NCBI RefSeq assembly: GCF_030811535.1
Contig: NZ_JAUSQX010000001.1
Location: forward strand, 744,001 to 808,000
Direction of reading: 5' to 3'
Length of the DNA stretch: 64,000 nucleotides
Source of the DNA: Trueperella bonasi
Lineage (GTDB): Bacteria; Actinomycetota; Actinomycetes; Actinomycetales; Actinomycetaceae
Both the position numbers and the translations under genes were made by a program. Numbering within the stretch: position 1 is the first letter of the stretch; each line of letters starts with the position of its first letter. Positions 26,503-35,282 of this stretch are shown here, piece by piece. The notes beneath the pieces were generated by a model. That model made no database searches and was not told where the DNA came from. It saw only the letters and a list, made by a program, of their open reading frames with translations.

Positions 26503-27855
26503 ATGAGAGTATTTTTCAATCGCATCAAGCAAGTGCTTAACTCGCGGCTGTGGGCGTGGCCGCTGGTGACGGGCATCCTCGGGGCTGCGCTGGGCGTTCT
26601 CCTGACTTCCGTCTCGATCCCGGTAGACGCGGCGCTTTCGCGATTCTTGTGGCCGGGCGACTCCGAGTCGGCCGCATCGATGATCTCCTTTATCGCATCG
26701 ACCCTTTTAACGGTTTTAACGACGACGATCTCGATGACCCTCATCGTGCTCCAGGTTGCCTCCGGCACTTTTTCACACCAACTGCTTCGCGACTTTATTT
26801 CTTCGCGTGCCGTCCGCGGAATCTTAGGGGTCTACGTTGGCCTATTCTCCTACACCGTGATGGTCGGCCGCGCACTGGACACCGATGACGAAATCCCGCC
26901 GCAGCTTGCGATGACAGTGGCAATGGTCGGCATTTTCGTGGCGGTTGCGACGTTCATTTGGTACGTTTCGCGCGTGGTAGACATGGTGCGGGCTGACACG
27001 ATCCTTTCGACATCCGCAAGCCGCACGCTCAAGTTGGCGAAACCGTTGACGGAAGCAGAATCGGAAGACCTTTCTGAGGAGGATCTCAAGCGCCCCGAGG
27101 TTGCCGACGATGCAATCCCAATCCGTGCGGGAGTATTCGGTTTCGTGCAGTCCGTAGACGTCGAACACGCGGCTGACTGGGCGCGCGAACACGATTCGAC
27201 CGTAGTGATCGACATTAGGCCGGGTGACTCAGTGTTGGAAGGCCAGCCGATGGGGTGGTACTGGGGAGGCGAAGAGGAAGAGGCACCCGAATTTATCTAC
27301 ATCGGGGAAGAACGCGCTTCCGGCTCTGACTTCTCATTGGGGCTCCAGCAGATCCTTGACATTGCTGTGCGTGCACTTGGCACGTCGACTAACGATCCGA
27401 CGACCGTCACTCACGCGATTGGGCACGGCGGTCGGATATTGCGCGAACTTGCCGCCAACCCGTTGGAGCCCAAGGTGCGCTTCGACAAGCACAAGGACGA
27501 GGGTGAGGAGGAAGAACGCCGGGGGCGCCTGCTGGTGTGGGCTGCCACGCGGACAACCAATGAGCTGCTATCCCGATTCGTGGGCCATATTCGCCGGTAC
27601 GCCAGCGGGGATGTTCCGGTGCTTACCCGGCTGTTGCTGATGTTGGACTCGGTGGATCACATTGCCCAAGACTCCACCCGCGAGGTCATTAACGAAGAAC
27701 GCAAGCGCATCGTGAATTTGGCGCGGGCGAGCATCGAAGAAGAATACGATCTCAACATCGTTTTGGAAGCGGCACACTGGGATCACGATGAAGAGAAGCC
27801 GAACCCGGATGATGGCGATATTAGCGCTCACCACCGCACGCAGTTTGAGGTGTGA
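26503..27855 (+). CDS. DUF2254 membrane protein
   Basis: 450-residue membrane protein of the DUF2254 family. Four hydrophobic segments lie in the first 170 residues (for example LVTGILGAALGVLLTSVSI, SFIASTLLTVLTTTISMTLI). The cytoplasmic remainder contains the conserved IRAGVFGFVQSVDVEHAADW, DIRPGDSVLEGQPMGWYW and DFSLGLQQILDIAVRALGTS. The function of the family is not established. The frame could start at TTG 26479, but the ATG at 26503 (MRVFFNRIKQ) looks native. Downstream genes face the same way. Confidence 0.88.
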   Translation: MRVFFNRIKQVLNSRLWAWPLVTGILGAALGVLLTSVSIPVDAALSRFLWPGDSESAASMISFIASTLLTVLTTTISMTLIVLQVASGTFSHQLLRDFISSRAVRGILGVYVGLFSYTVMVGRALDTDDEIPPQLAMTVAMVGIFVAVATFIWYVSRVVDMVRADTILSTSASRTLKLAKPLTEAESEDLSEEDLKRPEVADDAIPIRAGVFGFVQSVDVEHAADWAREHDSTVVIDIRPGDSVLEGQPMGWYWGGEEEEAPEFIYIGEERASGSDFSLGLQQILDIAVRALGTSTNDPTTVTHAIGHGGRILRELAANPLEPKVRFDKHKDEGEEEERRGRLLVWAATRTTNELLSRFVGHIRRYASGDVPVLTRLLLMLDSVDHIAQDSTREVINEERKRIVNLARASIEEEYDLNIVLEAAHWDHDEEKPNPDDGDISAHHRTQFEV

Positions 27856-27966
27856 GAACGTTGCCTGCTGCGAGTATAAATCGCCTCGCTACAGGCGCAT
27901 AAAGCTCACGGAACATGCGGTATTCTAGCTAGATAACCGCCCGGCACTTTACTCCTAGGAGCATCA

Positions 27967-29268
27967 ATGGGTTTGCTTGATCGGTTCAAGCGGAGCACCA
28001 CACGCGAGGTTGATGTGAACTCTGACAAGGACGCCGAAACTCGCCAGCTTCCGCCTTCCCAGCGGATCACTCACACCCACCTATCCACAATTGCGAAGAA
28101 TAAATCGCAGGGCACCTGGGGTGGCATGGTTGCACCGCCAAACAGCCCGGTTTACGCTCTGGGCATCCCGCACTGGCTCGCTAAATACGGGCTGGGTGCG
28201 TGGATGCTCGTTGGCATCGCGCTCGTCGTCATTGGGATTACAACCGCACTTTCAACGGTGTCCGAGGTGTTCCTGGGCGTGTTCCTCGCATTCGTGTTGA
28301 CCTCCGTGCTCCATCCGATGGTCGACTGGCTGGATCGATACATGTCTCGCTATCTCGCCACCGCCATCGCGATGATCGTTGGCTTCCTCGTTTTTGGCGG
28401 CCTTGTGACGTACGTGATCTATTCGGTCGCGAACGAATGGCACGGGCTTGCCAAACAGTTCGAGGAGGGCGTGGAAGAGATCTTAACGTTCATCACCGAC
28501 GGCCCACTGCCCGTAGACATTACGCGTGAGGAAATTTCCAACGCCATCGATAATGCCGTTAGCGCGGGAACTGAATGGGTGCAGTCCAATGCTGGAACCG
28601 TCGCTTCCACAGTGGCCAGTAATGCCGGTCAATTCGCAATGATCATGACGATACTTGCGCTTGCCCTATTCGTAACGGCCACACTGTTAGCCCAGGGCCC
28701 CTCGATGTGGCTGTGGGTCATCAATCTTCTGCCGGGGCGTAATCGCGAGCGCGTGAACCTCGGTGCCTACGCCGGCTGGACGGCGTTTTCAGGGTATGCG
28801 CGCGGAACCGTCATCATCTCCATGATCAATGGGGTTTCGGCATTTATTTTCTTGACGATCGTTGGAGTTCCACTTGCTGCGCCGCTGGCCGTGCTCGTGC
28901 TTATCGGCACGTTTATTCCATTGATCGGTGCGCCCGCCGCAATGATCGTGGCAATGATCGTGGCGCTCGCTTCGGGCGGCGTGCTTGATTTCGTTATCGT
29001 TGGTCTGGGCATCGCGCTCATCGGCCAGCTTGAAGGTAACCTGTGGCAGCCGCTGATTATGGGCCAGCAGGTTTCGCTGCACCCTGCCGTCGTCGCTGTT
29101 GGCGTTGCCGCGGGCGGATTTGCGGGCGGTTTGATCGGTGCTGTGATCACAATTCCGATCATGGCGATTGTATGGTCGATTTACCGGACGCTCAACGAAC
29201 CCGAACCGCCGCTAGCCGAAATTCCGCACGTTTCCAAAGAACGGGTTCTTCCCGAGGACGACGATTAG
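27967..29268 (+). CDS. AI-2E family transporter (PerM/YdiK-like)
   Basis: 433-residue integral membrane protein with a hydrophilic N-terminal 70 residues and about eight membrane segments. The periplasmic-type segment (about 155-215, EEGVEEILTFITDGPLPVDI) and the conserved FIPLIGAPAAMIVAMIVAL, QLEGNLWQPLIMGQQVSLHP mark the AI-2E/UPF0118 family. Members export small signals or act as Na+/H+ antiporters, so substrate cannot be inferred. SD TAGGAGCATCA precedes the ATG. Confidence 0.9.
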   Translation: MGLLDRFKRSTTREVDVNSDKDAETRQLPPSQRITHTHLSTIAKNKSQGTWGGMVAPPNSPVYALGIPHWLAKYGLGAWMLVGIALVVIGITTALSTVSEVFLGVFLAFVLTSVLHPMVDWLDRYMSRYLATAIAMIVGFLVFGGLVTYVIYSVANEWHGLAKQFEEGVEEILTFITDGPLPVDITREEISNAIDNAVSAGTEWVQSNAGTVASTVASNAGQFAMIMTILALALFVTATLLAQGPSMWLWVINLLPGRNRERVNLGAYAGWTAFSGYARGTVIISMINGVSAFIFLTIVGVPLAAPLAVLVLIGTFIPLIGAPAAMIVAMIVALASGGVLDFVIVGLGIALIGQLEGNLWQPLIMGQQVSLHPAVVAVGVAAGGFAGGLIGAVITIPIMAIVWSIYRTLNEPEPPLAEIPHVSKERVLPEDDD

Positions 29269-29309
29269 ATTTGCGCCCGCGTGAGCGTATAACGCCGTAG
29301 AGTAGCGGT

Positions 29310-29786
29310 ATGGAACTTAGCCAGAACCTCAAACCTGTGGAAGGCCTTCTTGGTACGTGGGAGGGCTCCGGCATTGGCGTCTACCCCACCATCAAAACCT
29401 TTGAGTACCGCGAAGAAATCACGTTTAGCAACATTGGCAAACCGTTTTTGCATTATATTCAGCGCACGTGGAATGCCGATGGCGTACCTATGCATACCGA
29501 AACGGGATACTTGCGGCTTCCCGTGCAGGACGCGGTCGAATTGATTCTCGCCCTGCCCACCGGCCAAACAGAATTGCTCGAGGGCACGATCCATAGCGAC
29601 GATGCCGGTTTGCACATCGATTTGCGCGGCAGGGTGCAAAATTCTGCAAGCGCGAAACAGGTTGATGCCACCGAACGCACGCTGACGCTCACTGGTGAAG
29701 AGTTGAGCTCGTCGATGGCTATGGCGGCCGTGGGTGTTCCGATGACGAATCACCTGACTGCATCGTATAGGCGCAAGAACTCCTAG
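29310..29786 (+). CDS. nitrobindin-like heme-binding beta-barrel (FABP-like)
   Basis: 158-residue soluble beta-barrel of the nitrobindin/THAP4 C-terminal family, a heme protein that isomerises peroxynitrite to nitrate. Signature LLGTWEGSGIGVYPTI near the N-terminus, FTFSNIGKPFLHYIQRTW-like strand and the putative axial ligand His148 in TNHLTASYRR. No clear SD; TAGAGT ends 6 nt before the ATG, so a leaderless message is likely. Common in actinobacteria. Confidence 0.9.
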   Translation: MELSQNLKPVEGLLGTWEGSGIGVYPTIKTFEYREEITFSNIGKPFLHYIQRTWNADGVPMHTETGYLRLPVQDAVELILALPTGQTELLEGTIHSDDAGLHIDLRGRVQNSASAKQVDATERTLTLTGEELSSSMAMAAVGVPMTNHLTASYRRKNS

Positions 29787-29850
29787 GGTTTCACACGGGC
29801 ACCAAAAAATTGCGCTCGCCTTTCGATACCCCGCCCGGTATTGTGGTGGC

Positions 29851-30390
29851 ATGCGCTTGAAACTCAAACAAGCCTGGTGGGCGCTCCGACTGTGGACGAG
29901 CCGGCAGTGGACTGTAACGGGCATTGCGGGCCTGATCGTCGGCCTCATTATCGGCCTTGCGACCGTGCTTATTCCCAACCCGATTTTCGGCCGTGATATC
30001 CCGCCGGTGTGGTGGAACTATCCGGTGTGGATTGCGACCTCCGCTTTGATGGGTATGCTTGTTGCTACCTATGTGAAATCACCACAGATGGACGAGAAGT
30101 CCGAAACGCGTACCACCGCCCTTGGCACGGCCGGAGGAATTCTTGCCTGGTTCGCCGTCGGCTGCCCGGTGTGCAATAAAATCGCACTGATCGCACTTGG
30201 CTACTCGGGAGCCATTACCTGGTTTGCGCCGGTTCAACCCTGGCTGGGCGTGATCGCGCTGATATTTACGGCGCTTGCACTCGTTTACCGGCTCAGCGGC
30301 CAAATTTCGTGCACGATCAGCACCAAGCCAAAGGCCGAGGCCGTGGCAAAAGATTTGACCACGGCCTCGGCCCGGAACTTTATCGGTTAA
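29851..30390 (+). CDS. membrane protein with a GCPVCNK motif, unknown function
   Basis: 179-residue membrane protein with four hydrophobic segments (about 22-41, 55-73, 92-112, 120-145). The third ends in GCPVCNK with Cys105 and Cys108, a CxxC inside or at the edge of the membrane; the following YSGAITWFAPVQPWLGV is also well preserved looking. I recall similar unnamed proteins in actinobacteria but no assigned function. A membrane redox or metal role is only a guess. The 3' end contains a 14-bp perfect inverted repeat (30333-30372). No strong SD; TATTGT lies 6 nt before the ATG. Confidence 0.75.
   Translation: MRLKLKQAWWALRLWTSRQWTVTGIAGLIVGLIIGLATVLIPNPIFGRDIPPVWWNYPVWIATSALMGMLVATYVKSPQMDEKSETRTTALGTAGGILAWFAVGCPVCNKIALIALGYSGAITWFAPVQPWLGVIALIFTALALVYRLSGQISCTISTKPKAEAVAKDLTTASARNFIG
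30333..30372. repeat. 14-bp perfect inverted repeat within the end of a coding region
   Basis: GGCCGAGGCCGTGG (30333-30346) and its exact complement (30359-30372) around a 12-nt loop, within the last 20 codons of the GCPVCNK gene. It would make a very stable RNA hairpin ending 18 nt before the stop. No T-run follows, but the position suggests a terminator embedded in the coding region. Confidence 0.6.
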
Positions 30391-30406
30391 AACCTAGTCC
30401 TCAAGA

Positions 30407-30466
30407 TTAAGAAGCGCGAATACCGCCGCGCCCCATCATTCCCGCACCGATAAGTAGTACCTTCAC
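30407..30466 (-). CDS. 19-residue micro-ORF resembling a Rossmann-fold N-terminus
   Basis: GTG start at 30466 preceded by a perfect AGGAGG (4-nt spacing). It encodes VKVLLIGAGMMGRGGIRAS and stops at TAA. The sequence is a textbook first beta-strand plus GxGxxG dinucleotide loop, yet nothing follows. It may be the remnant of a dehydrogenase gene, a regulatory leader peptide, or a conserved micro-protein that happens to look like this. It lies between the GCPVCNK gene and ldh, antisense to both. The SD and the non-random sequence argue for translation. Confidence 0.4.
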   Translation of the reverse strand: MKVLLIGAGMMGRGGIRAS

Positions 30467-30658
30467 GTGTCCTCCTGTAGGTTTTACGGTCTGCTTTGAC
30501 CGCCTTTCTCACCGTATCGACCATTCCCGTGAAGGTCACGCCTTTACCCTGACCGCTTAGCCCGCTATAAATCCGGCACATTACTCACATCCGGTTGCCA
30601 TCTCGCAGAATGAAAACAGGTCCTTTCGCCCGGCAAAAGAACAGGGCAGAATTGAAAT

Positions 30659-31609
30659 ATGACTACTTTCGATACCAGCAAACTCACCGTCGTCGGCGCT
30701 GGCTCGGTCGGCACCGCTCTCGCCTACGCCTGCCAGATCCGCGGATCAGCCTCAACAATCGCGCTCTATGACATCAACGAACCCAAGGTCGAAGCCGAAG
30801 TGCTTGACCTCGCACACGGTTCGCAGTTCATGCAGGCAAGCCAACTCATCGGCGGGGCCGACATGGAGGTTACAGCCGGATCCGACGTCGTCGTTATCAC
30901 TGCCGGAGCAAAACAGCAGCCGGGCCAAACTCGCCTCGACCTGGCCGCCAAGAACGTGGCGATCCTTGAAGACATGCTGCCCAAACTGGTGGAATACTCA
31001 CCAGAGGCCGTCTTTATCTTGGTAACTAATCCTGTGGACGTGCTTACTTACGTGGCAACGAAAATCGTGGACCTGCCAGAAGGCAGGGTTTTCGGTTCGG
31101 GAACCGTGCTTGATTCCTCGCGGTTGCGCTGGCTGGTTGGAAAGAAGATCGGAGTCTCCGCACGGTCCGTACACGCGATGATGATCGGCGAGCACGGAGA
31201 TTCCGAATTTGCGTTGTGGTCATCGGCGTCGATTGGCCAGATCCCGTTGCGTAAGTGGACCAACGACGACGGCGAGCACGTTTTCGATCCGGAAACACTC
31301 AGCGCGATCGAAAACGAAGTTGTGAATGCCGCCTACCGGATTATCGACGGCAAGGGAGCCACCAATTACGCGATCGGAATTTCGGGGGCGCGGATCGTTG
31401 AGGCTGTGCTAGGCGATCACAAGAGCGTTCTACCGGTGTCGTCCATCGGGAGCGGCGCCGACGCTGATATCGCGCTCTCGGTGCCGTGCCTAGTGGGGCG
31501 GACGGGCGTTCTGCGCACACTCGAGATTGACTTGGACGAGGCAGAACGCGAAAAATTCGAGCATTCAAAGGCAACCTTGCGTAAGACGATTGCCAGCGTC
31601 GGGTACTGA
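30659..31609 (+). CDS. ldh: L-lactate dehydrogenase
   Basis: 316-residue NAD-dependent enzyme interconverting pyruvate and lactate. Dinucleotide motif VVGAGSVGTALAYA at the N-terminus, KQQPGQTRLDL with Gln at the specificity position (lactate rather than malate), catalytic His179 in MMIGEHGDSEF, and VTNPVDVLTYV. Points to fermentative growth. The ATG follows a purine-rich but weak SD. The upstream 270 bp has no Rex-like site that I can recognise; it holds the micro-ORF on the other strand. Confidence 0.96.
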   Translation: MTTFDTSKLTVVGAGSVGTALAYACQIRGSASTIALYDINEPKVEAEVLDLAHGSQFMQASQLIGGADMEVTAGSDVVVITAGAKQQPGQTRLDLAAKNVAILEDMLPKLVEYSPEAVFILVTNPVDVLTYVATKIVDLPEGRVFGSGTVLDSSRLRWLVGKKIGVSARSVHAMMIGEHGDSEFALWSSASIGQIPLRKWTNDDGEHVFDPETLSAIENEVVNAAYRIIDGKGATNYAIGISGARIVEAVLGDHKSVLPVSSIGSGADADIALSVPCLVGRTGVLRTLEIDLDEAEREKFEHSKATLRKTIASVGY

Positions 31610-31722
31610 CACGAGGCACTGCCGCCTTGACCGGAGAGCACCTAACGGGTTAAGACACCCCTCGTGTGGTGCTCCCTATGCCGTTTATGCTCCGCTCTTC
31701 ACCAATTTGAAGATTCAATGAT

Positions 31723-31749
31723 TATAACCCGCGTTAAACACCCGTGTTT
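31723..31749 (+). promoter_or_regulatory. -10 element and overlapping palindrome upstream of DHA2 gene
   Basis: TATAAC (31723-31728) is a good -10 hexamer without a convincing -35. Eight bases downstream lies the perfect palindrome AAACAC-CC-GTGTTT (31736-31749), which would overlap the transcription start, a typical place for a TetR/MarR-type repressor operator. Confidence 0.4.
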
Positions 31750-31803
31750 TGTGTCAAAATGGAGAAACAGCTTTGCAATGGCGCCAATCGGATGGGGCAA
31801 TAC

Positions 31804-33279
31804 ATGACCGAGGTCAGGGAATACCACGGAACCAAAACAGATCTGGCCGCACTGGTTATTTCAGTGCTCACGTTCTGGCTACTGGGCCAGTCGATGCTCA
31901 ATGTTGGCTTAACGGTCGGCAACGATCTCGGCATGGCACAAGGGCTGACCAATCTCGCAGTATCGATGGGCTCGCTCGTGTGCGGAATGCTCATCGTTAT
32001 GTGGGGTTCGCTTGGCGACATGTTCGGCCGTCTGAAAATGGTTCGAATCGGCCTGCTGCTCAATATCGTCGGCAGCCTGCTTCTCGTACTTGCCGCGGGC
32101 GGCCCCGCAATCGCCGGCGCGATGGTGCTCACCGGCCGCATTTTTCACGGCTTGGCCGGTGGTGCGGTCACGCCTGCGGCACTCGCCCTCGTTAACTCGT
32201 ATTGGCACGGCGATAAGCGAGCTCGCGCGATTTCCTACGTTTCCATGGGCACCTTCGGTGGTATGGCCGGAGCTTCGATCGTCGGCGGAGCCATCGCCGG
32301 CAGTCCACTCACCTGGCGCGGTATTTTCGCGATCTCGGTTGTCCTGTCGATTCTCGCGCTTTTCATGTTGCGCAAGACCCCCGACGTCGCCCCTCTGGCC
32401 GGATCCGGCAAGAAACTGGACGTCATCGGTATCGTGACCCTCGCGCTCGCCATGCTCTCACTCCAGCTCTATATCACCCAGGGCCCGGCACTTGGCTGGA
32501 CCTCCCCAGCAGCCCTCGGTATCGCTGCCGTACTCGTAGTTTCGATCATCGTGTTCGTCCGCCACGAACTAACCAGCAACGATCCGCTCATTGACTTCGC
32601 AGTTTTCAAGAACAGCACCTTCGCGGGCGCTATTACCGCGAATTTCCTAGTAACCACGACAGCCGGCATGATCACAGTCGCCCTGTGGGTTATGCAAGGA
32701 TCCGATCAGGGGTATGACGCTACGCGCGCCAGCTATCTCACGATCGGCTACCTCGTCTGCGTCCTCGCGTTCATTACCACAGGCGAAAAACTGATGAAGT
32801 CGAAGGGCTACCGGATCCCGATGCTCGCCGGTGCCGTGCTCGTCGCACTCTCCGTAGTTTTGCTGATGTTCACCAACTTGATGGTCAGCCAGTACGTGGT
32901 AGTCGCCGTCGTCGCCTTCTCAATCTACGGAGTAGGCCTAGCGTTGTTTGCAACACCGACGACGACGGCCGCTCTCAACTCTCTCCCCCAAGATATCGTT
33001 GGCGCAGGTTCGGGTATCTTGAAGATGGCGTCCTCGCTCGGATCCGCGATTGGCCTGGCGATTTCCTCCACTGTTTTCACAACCTTTGCCCAGCGCGGCA
33101 CAGGCTCAGAGATCGTAGGGCGCATCATCGAGTACACCGGCACCCAGGAAAATCTTGCGGTACGCCAGGCGGGCACGATCGCGCTTTTCACCCTGCTCGT
33201 CGGCGCGATTGTTGCGATTATTGCAGTCTGGTTCCTCATTCCCTCGCGGAAAGAGCAATTCGGGGAGTCAGCTGACTGA
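31804..33279 (+). CDS. DHA2-family MFS transporter
   Basis: 491-residue transporter with about 14 membrane segments, related to the product of 19158-20864 (shared patterns such as LLNIVGSLLLVLA, SNDPLIDFAVFKNSTFAGA and LPQDIVGAGSGILKMASSLG). Motif A appears as GSLGDMFGRLKMVRIG. Possible starts are GTG 31744, ATG 31759 and ATG 31804; the last has GGGG 8 nt upstream and gives the N-terminus MTEVREYHGTKTDLAAL. It lacks the long cytoplasmic tail of its relative. The 3' end overlaps the convergent symporter gene by 12 bp. Confidence 0.85.
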   Translation: MTEVREYHGTKTDLAALVISVLTFWLLGQSMLNVGLTVGNDLGMAQGLTNLAVSMGSLVCGMLIVMWGSLGDMFGRLKMVRIGLLLNIVGSLLLVLAAGGPAIAGAMVLTGRIFHGLAGGAVTPAALALVNSYWHGDKRARAISYVSMGTFGGMAGASIVGGAIAGSPLTWRGIFAISVVLSILALFMLRKTPDVAPLAGSGKKLDVIGIVTLALAMLSLQLYITQGPALGWTSPAALGIAAVLVVSIIVFVRHELTSNDPLIDFAVFKNSTFAGAITANFLVTTTAGMITVALWVMQGSDQGYDATRASYLTIGYLVCVLAFITTGEKLMKSKGYRIPMLAGAVLVALSVVLLMFTNLMVSQYVVVAVVAFSIYGVGLALFATPTTTAALNSLPQDIVGAGSGILKMASSLGSAIGLAISSTVFTTFAQRGTGSEIVGRIIEYTGTQENLAVRQAGTIALFTLLVGAIVAIIAVWFLIPSRKEQFGESAD

Positions 33280-34518
33280 TTTCATGTAGGTCTCTGCGTC
33301 GAATTCGGCCTTGTCGTGGAATCCTTCCACGTTCTCGGTCGCTTCAATCGCGTCGCCCTTGGCCATCTTGTCGATAACCATCGCGATCGCACCATCGCCG
33401 GTCACGTTCGTCGCGGTGCCGAACGAGTCGAGCGCAATGTAGGTGGCGATCATGAGACCAAGTGAGGCGTCGTCGAATCCGAGCATTGAGGCAAGCAGAC
33501 CAACTGAAGCCATGATCGCGCCGCCCGGCACGCCGGGCGCCGCGATCATGATGATTCCGAGCATGAACACGAAACCAACAAGGGCACTAGTCGATACGCT
33601 CAGGCCGTTCATGACGATAATCGCCATCGCAAAAGCGATGATCTTAGACATCGAGCCGGCAAGGTGGATCGTCGCGCACAGCGGAACCACGAAGGAGGCT
33701 ACCGTGCGCGAAACCCCGTTCTTCAATGTTTGCCGCAAGCTCACCGGAATCGTAGCAGCGGACGACGACGTGCCCAGCGCCGTAAAGTACGCGGGTAGCA
33801 TTGTGGCAAAGGCCTTGAACGGGTTCTTCTTCGCAATCGCGCCTGCAACACCGTATTGCGTTCCAAGGATAATCACTTCGAGAACGAGCACGAAGACCAC
33901 AATTTTGGCCACCGCCGCGATGATCGGACCGATGTTACCGGTGGAGGTGAGGTTGAGGAAAATGCCGAAAATATGCAGAGGTAGCAGCGGCACGATGACC
34001 TTCGAAATAAGGCTCGTGATAATTTCGCGGAACTCAACGAAGCCCTTGCGGATCACACCGCGCGGTGCGAGCGAAAGGCCGATGCCAATCACGAAGGCCA
34101 GCACGAGTGCCGTCATCACGCCGAAAACGGGCGGAATAGTGATATCGGAGATGTACCCGGTGAGGGCTTCGTTTTCGTCGCTGACGGTGAATCCGTCGTC
34201 GGCGGAAATAATGGAGGGGTAGATCGCTTTCGCGGCAAGGAACGTCAGGAACCCGGCGAATAGCGACGAACCATACGCGAGCGCCGCAGTGATGCCAAGC
34301 CATTTGCCTGCGCCGCGGCCGAGGTCGGCGATTGCGGGCACAATAAGTCCCACGATGATGAGCGGGATTGAGAAGCTCAAGAACTGGCTAAATAGATCGT
34401 TAAAGGTGACGAAGATTCGCGAGAGCCAGTCGGGGAAAACGAATCCGGCCGCGATGCCAAGGGCGATGGCGAGTATAACCCAGGGCAAAATTCCTGCCTG
34501 CTTGAGCTTAGATTTCAT
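33268..34518 (-). CDS. dicarboxylate/amino acid:cation symporter (DAACS)
   Basis: 416-residue SLC1/GltPh-like symporter with eight membrane helices and two re-entrant hairpins. The serine-rich hairpin 1 appears as LGTSSSAATIPVSLRQTLKN, the C-terminal hairpin region as MIAAPGVPGGAIMASVGLLAS and TATNVTGDGAIAMVIDKM. These match the dicarboxylate/amino-acid:cation family (glutamate, aspartate, serine/threonine). SD GGAGGAGCATCAC before the ATG. The gene converges with and overlaps the DHA2 gene. Confidence 0.93.
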   Translation of the reverse strand: MKSKLKQAGILPWVILAIALGIAAGFVFPDWLSRIFVTFNDLFSQFLSFSIPLIIVGLIVPAIADLGRGAGKWLGITAALAYGSSLFAGFLTFLAAKAIYPSIISADDGFTVSDENEALTGYISDITIPPVFGVMTALVLAFVIGIGLSLAPRGVIRKGFVEFREIITSLISKVIVPLLPLHIFGIFLNLTSTGNIGPIIAAVAKIVVFVLVLEVIILGTQYGVAGAIAKKNPFKAFATMLPAYFTALGTSSSAATIPVSLRQTLKNGVSRTVASFVVPLCATIHLAGSMSKIIAFAMAIIVMNGLSVSTSALVGFVFMLGIIMIAAPGVPGGAIMASVGLLASMLGFDDASLGLMIATYIALDSFGTATNVTGDGAIAMVIDKMAKGDAIEATENVEGFHDKAEFDAETYMKSVS

Positions 34519-34664
34519 GTGATGCTCCTCCGGTGAAAGTTCTGTGCTCGGAGTATCATCTCGTTATTTGTTGGTTTGGCACGGAAATGTCCACGGTTTG
34601 GCCGCTTAGTTAGCCAGCTCACGCGCGGCACGCAGGGTTGGTGGGCAATCGGGCCTTGGTGCTT

Positions 34665-35282
34665 TTAGTCGAAGATGACGCCAGCCGCGGGATCTGCCGC
34701 GAGCTTAAGGCACATCGCGATTTGCTGCGGCGTGGTCTTGCCGAGCGCGAGCGGTGGCAGCTGGCCAGGGCTGAAATAGCGGGCGTCCGTGGTTTCAATA
34801 TTCGGCTCGAACTTGCCACCCACCGCCTCACATTCGACGAAGATTTTCCAAATGCTCCACGGCAGCTCGGGTATGTTGTGCTTGGATCGATCCTGAATCG
34901 CGAGCACACGCTTTGCGCGGGCATCGAGGCCCGCCTCTTCCTTCACTTCTTTTTCGACGTTCTCCCGCAAAGTCTCGCCAATATCAGCCCAGCCGCCCGG
35001 GAGAGCCCAGCCATCGGCGTCGTAAACTAGGAGCACCCGGCCCTCGCGGATAATTACGGCCCGCGTATCGAGTTTCGGCGTCTGGTAGCCGGTTTCGTTG
35101 GCGAACAGATCAGCGACGACGTCGCACGGCAGCTCGGTGTATGCCGCGAGTATCTCCGTGGAGATTTCCCGAAGGCGCGTATAGCGCTCGTTGTCGAAGG
35201 CATCGGAGCAATAGGCTAAGCCGGTCTGGGCGATGGCCTGAATTTCCATCGCCCAATCGAGCCACTGTTCTTTGCTGCGCAT
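34665..35282 (-). CDS. NUDIX hydrolase with N-terminal domain
   Basis: 205-residue hydrolase. An N-terminal helical domain (about 1-65, MRSKEQWLDWAMEIQAIAQTGLAYC) is typical of the NUDIX_N_2 group. The NUDIX box spans GWADIGETLRENVEKEVKEEAGL, preceded by WALPGGW. Lys replaces the usual Arg in the REUxEE core (KEVKEE). Substrate is probably a nucleoside diphosphate linked to X, such as ADP-ribose. The frame extends upstream to 35363, but the ATG at 35282 is the family start. Upstream 35283-35577 has no gene; a 6-bp hairpin CGGGAA-GCACA-TTCCCG is seen near 35378-35394. Confidence 0.88.
   Translation of the reverse strand: MRSKEQWLDWAMEIQAIAQTGLAYCSDAFDNERYTRLREISTEILAAYTELPCDVVADLFANETGYQTPKLDTRAVIIREGRVLLVYDADGWALPGGWADIGETLRENVEKEVKEEAGLDARAKRVLAIQDRSKHNIPELPWSIWKIFVECEAVGGKFEPNIETTDARYFSPGQLPPLALGKTTPQQIAMCLKLAADPAAGVIFD

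Noticed and set aside
30387-30581. 64-codon minus-strand frame overlapping the 19-aa micro-ORF.
   Set aside because: No SD and random composition; the micro-ORF in another frame has the perfect SD.
31617-31675. Hairpin GGAGAGCACC...GGTGCTCC after ldh as a terminator.
   Set aside because: Bulged stem, long loop and no T-run; too weak to call.
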